DNA of 64,000 bases from Streptomyces nodosus. Its GTDB lineage: Bacteria > Actinomycetota > Actinomycetes > Streptomycetales > Streptomycetaceae. The DNA is taken from positions 3,250,501 through 3,314,500 of the forward strand of contig NZ_CP023747.1 in NCBI RefSeq assembly GCF_008704995.1, written 5' to 3'. This document shows, one piece after another, positions 43,428 through 52,718 of this stretch (positions are counted from its first letter, which is position 1; every line of letters starts with the position of its first letter). The notes below the pieces were generated by a model that saw only the letters and a program-made list of their open reading frames with translations, ran no database searches and was not told the DNA's origin. The translations under genes and the position numbers were made by a program.

Positions 43428-44705
43428 CTACTCGTTGGCGGCCCGGGGGCGTTCCCCGTCCTCGTACTGGTCGAACAGCGGGGTACGGCCCCGTCCCCGG
43501 GAGCGCCTGGCGGAGGCGGCCCGCCGGGCGTCGCTGCGGCCGTCGTCCGCGGGCGGGGTGCGCGGCTCCGCCCGGGCCCCGGCCTCCTCGAAGCCCTCGG
43601 GGTCCCCGGAGTCCGGCGCGGTGTCGGCGGACGGTGCGCCCGGCATGAGCGCCGCCGCCCCCACCGTGCTCGACCGGGCGGAGCTCCAGGCGTCCGGTGC
43701 CCCGAGGTCCACGCTCGGCGTCGCCCGCGGGGCGACCGGAGCGGTCACATAGGTGGGCAGCGGCACCGGAACCGGGTCCCAGCTCTCGCCCTGCCCCGGC
43801 CTGCGCTGCCGTTCGCGCTGCTGGTCCACCCACTCCGCGTGATCGGTCTGCTCCACCAGCGCCCGGCGGTCGGCCGCGAGCGCGGACAGTCCGGGGTCGG
43901 TCTCCGGTTCGGGGCCGTCCTCCGGTTCGTCCGTGTCGGACTCCGCCGGCGTCCGCCGCCTCGGCTGCCGCTCATGCAGCCGCCGCGCCGCGGCCTCGGC
44001 CCTCTGACGGTCCATCGTGTAGGTGAACCGCTTGCGCTCCTGCGTCCGCAGATAGGCGATGTACGCGCTGAGCAGCACCGCGGGCACCCCCGGCGCCCAC
44101 AGGAAGGCGAGCCCGCCGACCGCGGCCACGATCGCGCCCAGCGTGAACGCCAGGAAGAGCACCACGGTGGTACGCCGCCGGCGCGCGAGGACCCTGGAAC
44201 GCCGGGCGCGCGCCTGGGCCTCCGCCGAGGCCGCCTGCCGGGCCCGGGGCACCCCCGGGGCCGCCGCGGGGCGGGCGCCCTTCGGCTGCTCCGGGCCGTG
44301 CGCGCTCTTGGCGACGCGGTGCGGCACGACGTCCGGGGACGCGTTCTGGGTGCCGGGCCGGGACGCCCCGGGGGCCGCCGGCTCATGCCGGGCGGGTTCC
44401 TCCGGCTCCACCCGGACCCGCACCTGGCGCCCGTTCGGGGGCGCGGCGAAGGCCCGGACGTCCACCGAGTCGGTGACTCCGGCCGGTTCGGCGCGGGGCT
44501 CCCCCTCCTCGGTGGAGCGCGCCAGCAGGTCCTTGGCGTACCGGCGCTCCATCCCCGCCCGTCCGGACAGCAGCCGGATGGCGGTGCTGAAGCGTTCCGT
44601 CGGACGAGACTCGTTCAGCTCGTCCTGCCTACGGAGCCACATCGGCACCAAGTAGGCGGCCCAGGCCCCGACGATGACTGCGTAGATGAGGCCGCTGCTG
44701 CTCAC
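43428..44705 (-). CDS. sepX: SepX/GlpR-like divisome membrane protein
   Basis: A 425-residue protein. An N-terminal span (about 4-24: GLIYAVIVGAWAAYLVPMWL) is followed by R-R-Q-D-E-L, a long disordered cytoplasmic region (about 60-170), a hydrophobic hairpin of two spans (about 178-220: VVLFLAFTLGAIVAAVGGLA, GVPAVLLSAYIAYL), a basic ERKRFTYTMDRQR stretch, and an acidic disordered tail. Size, topology and the link with a MoeA/Glp-like gene, moaC, rimJ and galU fit Streptomyces SepX, a septal protein, and corynebacterial GlpR, the membrane partner of gephyrin-like Glp. The assignment rests on remembered architecture and gene order, not on alignment. Confidence 0.72.
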   Translation of the reverse strand: MSSSGLIYAVIVGAWAAYLVPMWLRRQDELNESRPTERFSTAIRLLSGRAGMERRYAKDLLARSTEEGEPRAEPAGVTDSVDVRAFAAPPNGRQVRVRVEPEEPARHEPAAPGASRPGTQNASPDVVPHRVAKSAHGPEQPKGARPAAAPGVPRARQAASAEAQARARRSRVLARRRRTTVVLFLAFTLGAIVAAVGGLAFLWAPGVPAVLLSAYIAYLRTQERKRFTYTMDRQRAEAAARRLHERQPRRRTPAESDTDEPEDGPEPETDPGLSALAADRRALVEQTDHAEWVDQQRERQRRPGQGESWDPVPVPLPTYVTAPVAPRATPSVDLGAPDAWSSARSSTVGAAALMPGAPSADTAPDSGDPEGFEEAGARAEPRTPPADDGRSDARRAASARRSRGRGRTPLFDQYEDGERPRAANE

Positions 44706-44878
44706 GCCTCACACCGTAGAGGGGTTTGCCCGAGGCCATCCGCCAATTGGGCCGGTGTGTCGCACGATCTGGCTGATATTTCGAACTTTTTTTGGGACGG
44801 ATGCGATCAACAGGCCGATCAAGCCGCAAATTCAATGAGCCGAGACGATCGCGGGCCGATCAAATTCGAACATATTTT
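44706..44878. promoter_or_regulatory. AT-rich intergenic region upstream of sepX-like gene
   Basis: 173 nt, far richer in A/T than its surroundings. It contains two T-runs, each preceded by TTCGAAC (44780-44786 and 44865-44871), and the direct repeat GGCCGATCAA at 44813-44822 and 44854-44863, 41 bp apart. It lies between rimJ and the sepX-like gene, both on the minus strand, and so holds the sepX promoter and maybe the rimJ 3' end signal. Confidence 0.5.
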
Positions 44879-45541
44879 TTATTTCCCCGGGTGCGCCGGC
44901 TTGCCCGGGGCGCCTCCCGGGCCCGGTGCGTGCTCGCTCGGGCCCTGCGCACCCGACCGCCGCGCGCGGATCCGGTGCCAGCGGGCCAGCAGCCCCTCGG
45001 GCAGCTCCTCGGCGGTGAGCGCGAAGACCAGATGGTCGCGCCAGGCCCCGTCGATGTGCAGATAACGCGGCCGCAGCCCCTCCTCGCGGAATCCGAGTTT
45101 CTCCACGACCCGGCGGCTGGGCCCGTTCTCCGGGCGAATACAGACCTCGATGCGGTGCAGCCCGACGGTCCGGAAGCAGTGGTCCACGACGAGCGCCACT
45201 GCCGTGGGCATCACCCCGCGGCCCGCGACCGCCTGGTCCACCCAGTACCCGATGTGGCCCGAGCACATGGATCCCCAGGTGATCCCGGCCACCGTCAGCT
45301 GTCCGACGAGCTGCCCCTGGTACTCGATGACAAAGGGCAGCATCCGGCCCGCGTTGGCCTCGCCGCGCAGATGCCTGACCATCTGGCGGTAGGTCGGCCG
45401 GTGCGTTATCGGGCCGCTCGGCGTGGGCGGCGGAATGGTCGCCTCCCAGGGCCGCAGCCAGTCCCGGTTGCGTCTGTTGACCTCGCGCCAGGCCCGCTGG
45501 TCGCGCAGCCTTATCGGCCGGAGGACGACATCGCCGTCCAC
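44879..45541 (-). CDS. rimJ: RimJ-like GNAT acetyltransferase
   Basis: A 220-residue GNAT close to ribosomal-protein Ser/Ala N-acetyltransferases. Marks: LRPIRLRDQRAWREVNRRNRDWLRPWEAT, CSGHIGYWVDQAVAGRGVMPTA (CoA loop), GLHRIEVCIRPENGPSRRVVEKLGF and WRDHLVFALTAEE. The GTG at 45541 is the first usual start, but protein-like sequence ([10 protein letters not shown]) continues upstream to a CTG at 45571 that overlaps the moaB stop as CTGA, so the true start may be that CTG. The operon order moaB-rimJ then sepX-like recurs in Actinobacteria. A poly-Pro/Gly tail ends the protein. Confidence 0.85.
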   Translation of the reverse strand: MDGDVVLRPIRLRDQRAWREVNRRNRDWLRPWEATIPPPTPSGPITHRPTYRQMVRHLRGEANAGRMLPFVIEYQGQLVGQLTVAGITWGSMCSGHIGYWVDQAVAGRGVMPTAVALVVDHCFRTVGLHRIEVCIRPENGPSRRVVEKLGFREEGLRPRYLHIDGAWRDHLVFALTAEELPEGLLARWHRIRARRSGAQGPSEHAPGPGGAPGKPAHPGK

Positions 45542-45567
45542 CAGCTCGACGGGCCAGGATGGGCTGT

Positions 45568-46167
45568 TCAGCTCGCACCCCCATGCGCTCCGGTGCGGTC
45601 ACTCGGTCTGCCGCGGTCCTCGCCGGCCGGGGATCCGCCCGTGCCGGACCCGGGGTGGTCACCGCCGCGGATCTGGTCCACGGCGTGCACCAACAGGGGT
45701 TCCAGGACGGCCAGTCCGTCCTTCACCCCGCCGGTGGACCCCGGCAGGTTGACGATCAGCGTTCCCCCCGCGACTCCGGCGAGTCCCCGGGAGAGCGCCG
45801 CCGTCGGCACCTTCCTCTGTCCGAACGCCCTGATGGCCTCGGGAATGCCCGGAACCTCGAGGTCGATCACCGCCCGGGTCGCCTCGGGGGTGCGGTCGGT
45901 GGGCGAGAGCCCGGTGCCGCCGGTCGTCACGATCACGTCGTAACCGGCCCGGGAGCCGGTGCGCAGCGCGTTCTCCACGGGGTCCCCGTCCGGGACCACC
46001 AGGGGTCCGTCGACCGCGAAACCGCACCGGAGGAGCGCCTCCACGATCAAAGGGCCGCCCCGGTCCTGGTACACCCCCGCCGCCGCGCGGTGGGAAGCGG
46101 TCACCACCAGGGCCGAGTAGGGCGCCGAGAGGGCACCGCCGATCGGCGGGTCGGCCGGTGCCGTCAT
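45568..46167 (-). CDS. moaB: MoaB/Mog-type molybdopterin adenylyltransferase
   Basis: Expected to adenylate molybdopterin before Mo insertion. The 199 residues hold the MoCF fold: [20 protein letters not shown], the substrate loop [32 protein letters not shown] and the AMP/MPT motif [19 protein letters not shown]. The last 35 residues are a Gly/Asp-rich tail. Its ATG overlaps the moaC stop by 4 nt. It may belong to molybdenum cofactor synthesis or to a Glp-linked cluster. Confidence 0.9.
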   Translation of the reverse strand: MTAPADPPIGGALSAPYSALVVTASHRAAAGVYQDRGGPLIVEALLRCGFAVDGPLVVPDGDPVENALRTGSRAGYDVIVTTGGTGLSPTDRTPEATRAVIDLEVPGIPEAIRAFGQRKVPTAALSRGLAGVAGGTLIVNLPGSTGGVKDGLAVLEPLLVHAVDQIRGGDHPGSGTGGSPAGEDRGRPSDRTGAHGGAS

Positions 46168-46643
46168 GACCGGCTCCAGTCGCCCGAGGCGCCGCCCGTC
46201 TTCTCCTCCACCCGCACGTCCGTGATCACCGCGCCCTTGTCGACCGCCTTGACCATGTCGATCAGGGTCAGCGCGGCGACGCTGACCGCGGTGAGCGCCT
46301 CCATCTCGACGCCGGTGCGGTCGGTGGTGCGCACGGTGGCCGTGATCTCCACGGCGTCGTCCGCGACCGCCAGGTCCACGGTCACGCCCGACAGGGCGAG
46401 CGGATGACACAGGGGGATCAGGTCCGGCGTCCGCTTGGCGCCCATGATGCCCGCGATCCGCGCGGTGGCGAGAGCGTCGCCCTTGGGCATGCCCGCACCG
46501 CGCAGCAGTTCGATCACGCGCGGCGAGACCAGCACGCGACCGCGGGCGCGGGCGCTGCGCGCGGTGACGTCCTTCCCGGAGACGTCGACCATGCGGGCTG
46601 CCCCGGCGTCGTCGAGGTGGGTCAGTCGGTCCTGCGTACTCAT
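46164..46643 (-). CDS. moaC: Cyclic pyranopterin monophosphate synthase
   Basis: MoaC converts the MoaA product to cPMP, the first stable molybdenum cofactor intermediate. The 159 residues have [39 protein letters not shown] (conserved Lys and His), [20 protein letters not shown] and the C-terminal KTGGASGDW. The ATG 46643 is the first gene start after a 190-nt gap from the moeA/glp-like gene, so it may have its own promoter. It overlaps moaB. Confidence 0.95.
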   Translation of the reverse strand: MSTQDRLTHLDDAGAARMVDVSGKDVTARSARARGRVLVSPRVIELLRGAGMPKGDALATARIAGIMGAKRTPDLIPLCHPLALSGVTVDLAVADDAVEITATVRTTDRTGVEMEALTAVSVAALTLIDMVKAVDKGAVITDVRVEEKTGGASGDWSRS

Positions 46644-46833
46644 GTGCGTGCGGCGCTCCCGGTCCCGGCCCGGCGCGGGCCTTTCGTGCGCGACACGGTA
46701 CCGCCAACTCGACGTGACCAGCCGGGCGAGGTCCACTCCTCGGACCCGCCCACCCGTCTGCACGGGCCCCGGACGCCCGATCGCCCCACCGCACCGGCGT
46801 CCGCCGGCCGCCGGGCGGGGACGGCCGGGGTGG

Positions 46834-48153
46834 TCAGCCGAGGAGGATCACCTCGAGCTCGGTGTCCGGCTCGACCGAGGTGTCGTCCTCGGGGACGACG
46901 ATCAGCGCGTCGGCCTGGGCGAGGGCCGCGACCAGGTGGGATCCGGCGCCGCCGACCGGCGTCACGGTGCCGTCGGCGTACTTTCCGCGCAGGAACTGCC
47001 GCCGTCCCGCGGGCGAGGTCAGCGCCTTGTCGGTGTGCAGGACGGCCCTGGTCCGGGGCCGGTGCACCTCCTCCAGGCCCATCAGCGCCCGGATCACGGG
47101 GCGCACGAAGAGCTCGAAGGAGACGTACGAGGAGACCGGGTTGCCCGGGAGTGCGAGCAACGGGGTGTGGTCGGGGCCGACGGAGCCGAAGCCCTGGGGC
47201 TTGCCGGGCTGCATGGCGAGCCTGCGGAACTCCACACCGGCGCCCGCCTCGTCCTCGTCGCCCACGAAGGAGAGGGCCTCCTTGACCACGTCGTAGGCCC
47301 CCACGCTCACCCCTCCGGTGGTGACCATCAGATCGGCGCGGACGAGCTGGTCCTCGACGGTGGAGCGGAGGGTGTCCGCGTCGTCGGCGACCGCGCCGAC
47401 CCGGTAGGCGATGGCTCCCGCGTCCCGGGCGGCCGCGGTGAGCGCGAAGCTGTTGGAGTCATAGATCTGGCCGGCCCGCAACTCCTCGTCGGGCTGGGCC
47501 AGTTCGCTGCCGGTGGAGACCACGACCACACGCGGGCGCGGACGCACCCGGACCGTGCCTCGGCCGATCGCGGCGAGCAGCGCGATCTGCGTCGGCCCGA
47601 GGACCGTGCCCGCCTCCAGGGCGAGCTCCCCGGCCTTCACATCGCTGCCCCTGGCCCGCACATGCGCGCGCGCCTCGGCCGCCCGGTGCACCCGCACCTG
47701 CCCGCCGGCGTCCTCGGGGGCCAGGCTCCGGGCCCGCATCCCGGTGACGGGGCCGCCGCCCAGCCCGCCGTCGGTCCACTCCACGGGGACCACGGCCTCG
47801 GCGCCCGGCGGCAGCGGAGCGCCGGTCATGATGCGGGCGGCCTGTCCCGGCCCCACCCGGAGCCGGTCCGCCGATCCCGCCGCGACGTCCCCGACCACCG
47901 TGAGGACGGCCGGGAACTCCTCGCTCGCGCCCGCGACATCCGTGACCCGCACCGCGTAGCCGTCCATCGAGCTGTTGTCGAACGGCGGCAGGGAGACCGG
48001 CACGGTGATGTCGTCGACCAGCACACAGCCCTGGGCGTCGAGCAGTTGCAGCTCGATGGGCTCCAGGGGGCGGACGGTGGTGAGGATGTCCTCCAGGTGC
48101 TCGTCCACCGACCAGAGACGGTCCTGGCCGGTGTCGGTCGCGGCGTCACTCAA
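46834..48153 (-). CDS. glp: MoeA/gephyrin-like protein (MoeA or divisome Glp)
   Basis: A 439-residue, four-domain MoeA-type protein: [16 protein letters not shown] (the MoeA N-terminal signature), [18 protein letters not shown], the MoCF motifs [47 protein letters not shown] and [21 protein letters not shown], then domain IV. The motifs for molybdate insertion look intact. Position between galU and the moaC/rimJ/sepX-like genes is that of corynebacterial glp, a gephyrin-like protein recruited to cell division through GlpR. The start is TTG (48153); GAGGAG 11 nt upstream lies inside the last codons of galU, 5 nt after which the gene begins. Confidence 0.8.
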   Translation of the reverse strand: MSDAATDTGQDRLWSVDEHLEDILTTVRPLEPIELQLLDAQGCVLVDDITVPVSLPPFDNSSMDGYAVRVTDVAGASEEFPAVLTVVGDVAAGSADRLRVGPGQAARIMTGAPLPPGAEAVVPVEWTDGGLGGGPVTGMRARSLAPEDAGGQVRVHRAAEARAHVRARGSDVKAGELALEAGTVLGPTQIALLAAIGRGTVRVRPRPRVVVVSTGSELAQPDEELRAGQIYDSNSFALTAAARDAGAIAYRVGAVADDADTLRSTVEDQLVRADLMVTTGGVSVGAYDVVKEALSFVGDEDEAGAGVEFRRLAMQPGKPQGFGSVGPDHTPLLALPGNPVSSYVSFELFVRPVIRALMGLEEVHRPRTRAVLHTDKALTSPAGRRQFLRGKYADGTVTPVGGAGSHLVAALAQADALIVVPEDDTSVEPDTELEVILLG

Positions 48154-48158
48154 GATCG

Positions 48159-49061
48159 CTACATCTCCTCGGCTACGTAACTGCGGAGCCAGGCCCGGAA
48201 GTCCGGGCCCAGGTCCTCACGTTCGCATGCGAGTCTGACAATGGCACGCAGATAGTCGCCACGGTCGCCGGTGTCGTAGCGGCGGCCCCGGAAGACGACG
48301 CCGTGCACCGGGCCGCCGACCTTCTCGTCCTCGGCGAGCTGCTGAAGGGCGTCGGTGAGCTGGATCTCGCCGCCGCGGCCCGGCTCGGTGGTGCGCAGGA
48401 TGCCGAAGATGTTCGGGTCGAGGACATAACGGCCGATGACCGCGTAGTTCGACGGGGCGTCCGCCGGCTCCGGCTTCTCGACGAGGCCGGTCACCTTGAC
48501 GACGTCGCCCTCCTCGGTGGGCTCGACGGCCGCGCATCCATAGAGGTGGATCTGCTCCGGTGCGACCTCCATGAGGGCGACGACGCTGCCGCCGCGCTGT
48601 TCCTGGACCTCGACCATGCGGGCCAGCAGGGGGTCGCGCGGGTCGATCAGGTCGTCGCCGAGGAGGACGGCGAAGGGCTCGTGCCCGACGTGCGGGGCGG
48701 CGCACAGCACGGCGTGCCCGAGTCCCCTGGGGTCGCCCTGGCGGACGTAGTGCATGGTGGCGAGGTCGCTGGACTCCCGGACCTTGGCGAGCCGCCCGCC
48801 GTCGCCCTTCTTCTCCAGGGCCGACTCGAGCTCGTAGTTGCGGTCGAAGTGGTCCTCGAGAGGTCGCTTGTTGCGGCCGGTGATCATCAGGACGTCGTCG
48901 AGCCCCGCGGCCACCGCCTCCTCGACCACGTACTGGATCGCGGGCTTGTCGACGACCGGCAGCATCTCCTTGGGAGTGGCCTTGGTGGCCGGCAGGAACC
49001 GGGTGCCGAGGCCCGCCGCGGGAATGACAGCCTTGGTGATCCTGGGATGCGACTCAGTCAT
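48159..49061 (-). CDS. galU: UTP--glucose-1-phosphate uridylyltransferase
   Basis: Makes UDP-glucose, the co-substrate of GalT and a precursor of trehalose and envelope glycans. The 300 residues include the nucleotide loop IPAAGLGTRFLPATKATPKEML, VVDKPAIQYVVEEAVAAG, VLLGDDLI and the C-terminal YDTGDRGDYLRA. It is first in a unit with the glp-like gene (5-nt gap, shared ribosome-site overlap). It is divergent from the folate gene, 93 nt apart. A TAAGGT -10-like box precedes the ATG on the minus strand. Confidence 0.95.
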   Translation of the reverse strand: MTESHPRITKAVIPAAGLGTRFLPATKATPKEMLPVVDKPAIQYVVEEAVAAGLDDVLMITGRNKRPLEDHFDRNYELESALEKKGDGGRLAKVRESSDLATMHYVRQGDPRGLGHAVLCAAPHVGHEPFAVLLGDDLIDPRDPLLARMVEVQEQRGGSVVALMEVAPEQIHLYGCAAVEPTEEGDVVKVTGLVEKPEPADAPSNYAVIGRYVLDPNIFGILRTTEPGRGGEIQLTDALQQLAEDEKVGGPVHGVVFRGRRYDTGDRGDYLRAIVRLACEREDLGPDFRAWLRSYVAEEM

Positions 49062-49154
49062 GTCCGTAACCTTATCGGGTGCTCATGGGCGGAATCTGCG
49101 TCTCCGGTTAATTCGCGGCACTATGAGCGTATTGCGAAAGGCGGGCGGTGACCT

Positions 49155-49769
49155 GTGGTCCCCATGGGATATGAGACGGATGCTGACAAGGAAACGTTGC
49201 GGCGCGAGCTCCTCTCGGTGAGAAACAGGTTGACCGCGGATGACATCCGCGCGACATCGGCCGCGCTCGCCGAGCGGGCCCTGGAACTGCCCGAGTTGGC
49301 GCATGCGCGGACGGTGGCCGCCTATGTCTCCGTGGGGAGCGAACCCGGCACCCTCGCGCTCCTGGACGCGTTGCGCGCGCGGGGCGTACGCGTCCTGCTG
49401 CCGGTGCTGCTGCCGGACAACGACCTCGACTGGGGGGTCTACACCGGGCCCGAGGGCCTCGCCCCCGTCCGGCGCGGCGGGCGGATGACCCTTCTGGAGC
49501 CCCTGGGCGAGCACCTGGCCCCGGAGGCCGTCACCGGGGCCGACGCCGTGCTGCTGCCCGGTCTGGCGGTCGACGCGCGCGGTATGCGGCTGGGGCGCGG
49601 CGGGGGCTCCTACGACCGTGTGCTGGCGCGTCTGGAGCGGGTCGGCGCCGACCCCGCGCTGGTGGTGCTCCTGTACGACGCGGAGGTCGTCGGGCGCGTC
49701 CCCGAGGAGCCGCACGACCGCCCCGTGCACGCGGTGGTGACCCCCTCGGGCGTGCGCCGCTTCCGCTGA
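49155..49769 (+). CDS. 5-formyltetrahydrofolate cyclo-ligase
   Basis: ATP-dependent conversion of 5-formyl-THF to 5,10-methenyl-THF in folate salvage. The 204 residues have KETLRRELLSVRNRL (basic start), VAAYVSVGSEPGTLALLDAL, LLPGLAVDARGMRLGRGGGSYDRVLARL, the family's signature with its Gly-rich ATP loop, and RVPEEPHDRPVHAVVTPSG. The GTG at 49155 or ATG at 49164 may be the start. A 15-bp hairpin terminates it. Confidence 0.93.
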   Translation: MVPMGYETDADKETLRRELLSVRNRLTADDIRATSAALAERALELPELAHARTVAAYVSVGSEPGTLALLDALRARGVRVLLPVLLPDNDLDWGVYTGPEGLAPVRRGGRMTLLEPLGEHLAPEAVTGADAVLLPGLAVDARGMRLGRGGGSYDRVLARLERVGADPALVVLLYDAEVVGRVPEEPHDRPVHAVVTPSGVRRFR

Positions 49770-49801
49770 GCCCCGGCGCGGGCCCGTGCCCCGTACGCGA
49801 A

Positions 49802-49833
49802 CCGGCCCTCCACGCGTGCGTGGAGGGCCGGTC
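49802..49833. terminator. Strong bidirectional terminator hairpin
   Basis: ACCGGCCCTCCACGC-gt-GCGTGGAGGGCCGGT, a 15-bp perfect inverted repeat with 2 nt between arms, between convergent stops at 49769 and 49854. Confidence 0.85.
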
Positions 49834-49853
49834 TCATGGCGGGGCGGTGTCCG

Positions 49854-52718
49854 TCAGGGCTTGAGTACCAGGGTGTCGGTCGTGTTCTGGTCGACCGCGT
49901 CCTTGGAGAAGTGCCACGCCAGCAGCTTGCCCTCGGCCCACTTGTCCGTCTGGTCCGTGTAGTGGGCGCTGTAGGCGTGTCCCGAGGCGCCGGAGAGGTT
50001 GATCCACTTGGACTTGTCCAGGTCGTCCAGGTTGACCACCATCCGCATCGACGGCACCCAGACGACGCCGTAACCGCCCGCCGCGTTCCAGCCGGTGGCG
50101 TTCACGGCCGCCTCACCGCCGTCGAGCTTCCAGGGACCGCGGTTGAGCATGTACTGCAGTATGCCGGGGCCGCTGGTGCCCAGGGTCTGGTTCTTCAGGA
50201 ACAGCCGGTGCAGCCGGCCCCAGCTCCAGGTGTCGATGTCCTTGCCGAGCTTCGCGGTCAGCTCCCAGCGAGCGTCCTCCATGGCGCGCGCGAACAGCTC
50301 GTCGCGGTTGGTGGCGGCCGGCCGGTTGCGGGTCTTGGGCGTCTGCCACCAGTCGTTCTTCGGGTCGTCGATGATGTTGCCCACCACCTGGAACCAGCGG
50401 TCGCCGCCGTCCGGCTGCGCCTGGTCGGCGTCGCGCTGACCGCACTCGCGCACCTTCTGGTCCGCGTCGGCGGGACCGGTGGTGTCGGCCGGCTCGACCC
50501 ACAGGCACTGGCCCTTGACCCTCAGCTCCTTGGGCAGCTTGTTGCCGAAGGCCAGCTTGAGGATGTTGCGCCAGACGGCGTTGAAGTACGCGGCCGCCGC
50601 CGAGTCGGCGTCCTGGGTGCCGTTCCAGCCCTCCAGCAGCTTCTGCGCCTCACGGACGTGCTTGTCCGCGATGTCGAGCTTCAGCAGCTTGGGCACCAGC
50701 ATCCGGGCGATCTCGCTGCTGTTGTCGAGCTGCATCTGCCGCATGTCGTCGGTCGAGATCTTGCCGCCGCCCTTGATCTTCGCCTCGATCAGGTCGTCGA
50801 TCCGCTGGCTGCGCGAGCCGTAACCCCAGTCCGCGGTCAGGGTGTAGGGGTACTTCGCCTTGTCTATCACCGCCTGGTTGGCGGTGACGATGTAGCCGCG
50901 CTTGGGGTCGTACTCGTAGGGCAGCGCGTCCTGCGGGATGTACTCGCCGGTCCAGCCGTACTTGGAGTCCCAGCCCGGCGCCGGGAGCGAGCCGTCGCCG
51001 CCCTGGCCGCGCACCGGGATCCTGCCGGGCAACTGGTAGCCGATGTGGTTCTTGGTGTCGGCGTAGACCAGGTTCTGCGAGGGCACCTCGAAGGACCGGG
51101 CCGCCTTGCGGAACTCCGTCCAGTTCGAGGCCTTGTCGATCTCGAAGACGGCGTCCATGGTGGTGCCGGGGTCCAGGGCGGTCCAGCGCAGCGCGATGCC
51201 GTAGCCGTCGCCGCGGTCGGGGGCCGCGGTGTCGACCGTGGCCTTCTTGCCGACCTTGACGAGTTCGCCGTCGCGGTCGGAGAGCAGGGGACCGTTGTTG
51301 GTCTCCCGCACGACGATCTTCTTGGAGCCGCCGCCGGCGATCTTGATCGTCTCGGTGCGGGTCTTGAACGGACGCACCTTGCCGTCGTAGAGGTAGCCGT
51401 TCCCGGAGATCTTCTCCAGGAAGAGATCGGTGACGTCCACGCCGGAGTTCGTCATGCCCCAGGCGATGTTCTGGTTGTGGCCGATGATCACACCGGGCAT
51501 CCCGGCGAAGGTGTAACCGGTCACGTCGTACTTGCACTTGGCCGAGACCTCGGTGCAGTGCAGGCCCATCTGGTACCAGACGGACGGCAGCGAGGCCGAC
51601 AGATGCGGGTCGTTCGCCAGCAGCGGCTTTCCGGTGATGGTGTGTGCGCCGGAGACGACCCAGGAGTTGGAGCCGATGCCGTTGCCGTTCACGCCGACGG
51701 CGGTCGGGACGTCGTCCAGGACGTTGTAGAGGCCGGTCAGCTGGCTCTCCAGGGCCGAGGAGTCGGCGGTGGAGGCCCCGGTCGCGTCGGTCCCGCCGGC
51801 GGCGCCGGTCGTCCCGGACATGTCACCGGTGCCGGTGGCCGTGCCGGTGGCGTCGGCCGTCCCGGTCCCGAGCGCCGAGCCGCTGCCCTCCGTACCCGTG
51901 TCCGTCGAACCCGTCGAGCCCGTCGAGCCGGTCTGCTCGAACACCCTGGCGAGCTCGTTGTACTGGCCCTCCTGGACGATCGGCTTCTTCTTGCCGTACT
52001 CGTACTCGGGGTAGAGGTCCGCGATCTGCTTCGGGCCGAGGCGGCTGGTCATCAGGGAGCGGTCGATCTCGTCCTGCATATTGCCGCGCAGGTCCCAGGC
52101 CATCGCCTTGAGCCAGGCGACCGAGTCGACCGGGGTCCAGGTCTCGGGCTTGTAGTCGTTGGTCAGGCCCAGCGCCGCGTACTCCAGGGAGATGGACCTG
52201 CCGTCCTTGCCCTTCAGATAGGCGTTGACTCCCTTGGCGTACGCCTGGAGGTACTTCTTGGTGGCGGCCGACAGCTTGCTGTCGTACTCCTTCTGCGCCA
52301 CCCGGTCCCAGCCGAGGGTGCGCAGGAATTCGTCGTTCTTGACCTGGCCCTTGCCGAACATCTCGGACAGGCGCCCGGACGTCATATGGCGACGCACGTC
52401 CATCTCGTAGAACCGGTCCTGCGCCTGGACATAGCCCTGCGCCATGAAGAGGTCCTCGTCGGACGAGGCGTAGATCTGCGGGATGCCGTAGGCGTCGCGT
52501 CTGACGTCCACGGGGCCGGACAGACCGTCGAGGGTGGTCTCCCCCTTGGTCTGCGGGAAGGAGGCGCGCACGGTGCTGACGGACCAGTAGCCGCCGTAAC
52601 CAACACCTCCCACGAGAGCCAGAGCCACGACCATCACGAGCAGACGGGCTCTGCGCCCTTTCTTCCTGCCGGACTTGCCGGGCTGCTGGCCGGAAGAGGC
52701 GTTGGTGTTGGGGGGCAT
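49854..52718 (-). CDS. Penicillin-acylase-family N-terminal-nucleophile hydrolase
   Basis: A 954-residue Ntn-hydrolase. A membrane anchor lies at about 26-46 (LLVMVVALALVGGVGYGGYW), the alpha-chain region begins GPVDVRRDAYGIPQIYASSDEDLFMAQGY, and the beta-chain would start at Ser350 in GIGSNSWVVSGAHT after autocleavage, as in penicillin G acylase (SNxW). Oxyanion-type residues lie in VTSGVDVT-like DVTDLFLEK. Between the chains a Thr/Gly/Ser-rich spacer (about 270-330) with TGSTGSTGSTDTGTEG repeats is unusually long. Members also act as acyl-homoserine-lactone or lipopeptide acylases, so the substrate is open. ATG 52718 has AAGGACAGCG; the frame is open to 52853. Confidence 0.92.
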   Translation of the reverse strand: MPPNTNASSGQQPGKSGRKKGRRARLLVMVVALALVGGVGYGGYWSVSTVRASFPQTKGETTLDGLSGPVDVRRDAYGIPQIYASSDEDLFMAQGYVQAQDRFYEMDVRRHMTSGRLSEMFGKGQVKNDEFLRTLGWDRVAQKEYDSKLSAATKKYLQAYAKGVNAYLKGKDGRSISLEYAALGLTNDYKPETWTPVDSVAWLKAMAWDLRGNMQDEIDRSLMTSRLGPKQIADLYPEYEYGKKKPIVQEGQYNELARVFEQTGSTGSTGSTDTGTEGSGSALGTGTADATGTATGTGDMSGTTGAAGGTDATGASTADSSALESQLTGLYNVLDDVPTAVGVNGNGIGSNSWVVSGAHTITGKPLLANDPHLSASLPSVWYQMGLHCTEVSAKCKYDVTGYTFAGMPGVIIGHNQNIAWGMTNSGVDVTDLFLEKISGNGYLYDGKVRPFKTRTETIKIAGGGSKKIVVRETNNGPLLSDRDGELVKVGKKATVDTAAPDRGDGYGIALRWTALDPGTTMDAVFEIDKASNWTEFRKAARSFEVPSQNLVYADTKNHIGYQLPGRIPVRGQGGDGSLPAPGWDSKYGWTGEYIPQDALPYEYDPKRGYIVTANQAVIDKAKYPYTLTADWGYGSRSQRIDDLIEAKIKGGGKISTDDMRQMQLDNSSEIARMLVPKLLKLDIADKHVREAQKLLEGWNGTQDADSAAAAYFNAVWRNILKLAFGNKLPKELRVKGQCLWVEPADTTGPADADQKVRECGQRDADQAQPDGGDRWFQVVGNIIDDPKNDWWQTPKTRNRPAATNRDELFARAMEDARWELTAKLGKDIDTWSWGRLHRLFLKNQTLGTSGPGILQYMLNRGPWKLDGGEAAVNATGWNAAGGYGVVWVPSMRMVVNLDDLDKSKWINLSGASGHAYSAHYTDQTDKWAEGKLLAWHFSKDAVDQNTTDTLVLKP

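Noticed and set aside
44865..44885. LexA (SOS) box
   Set aside because: TCGAAC is present, but the matching GTTCGA half at the right distance is absent.
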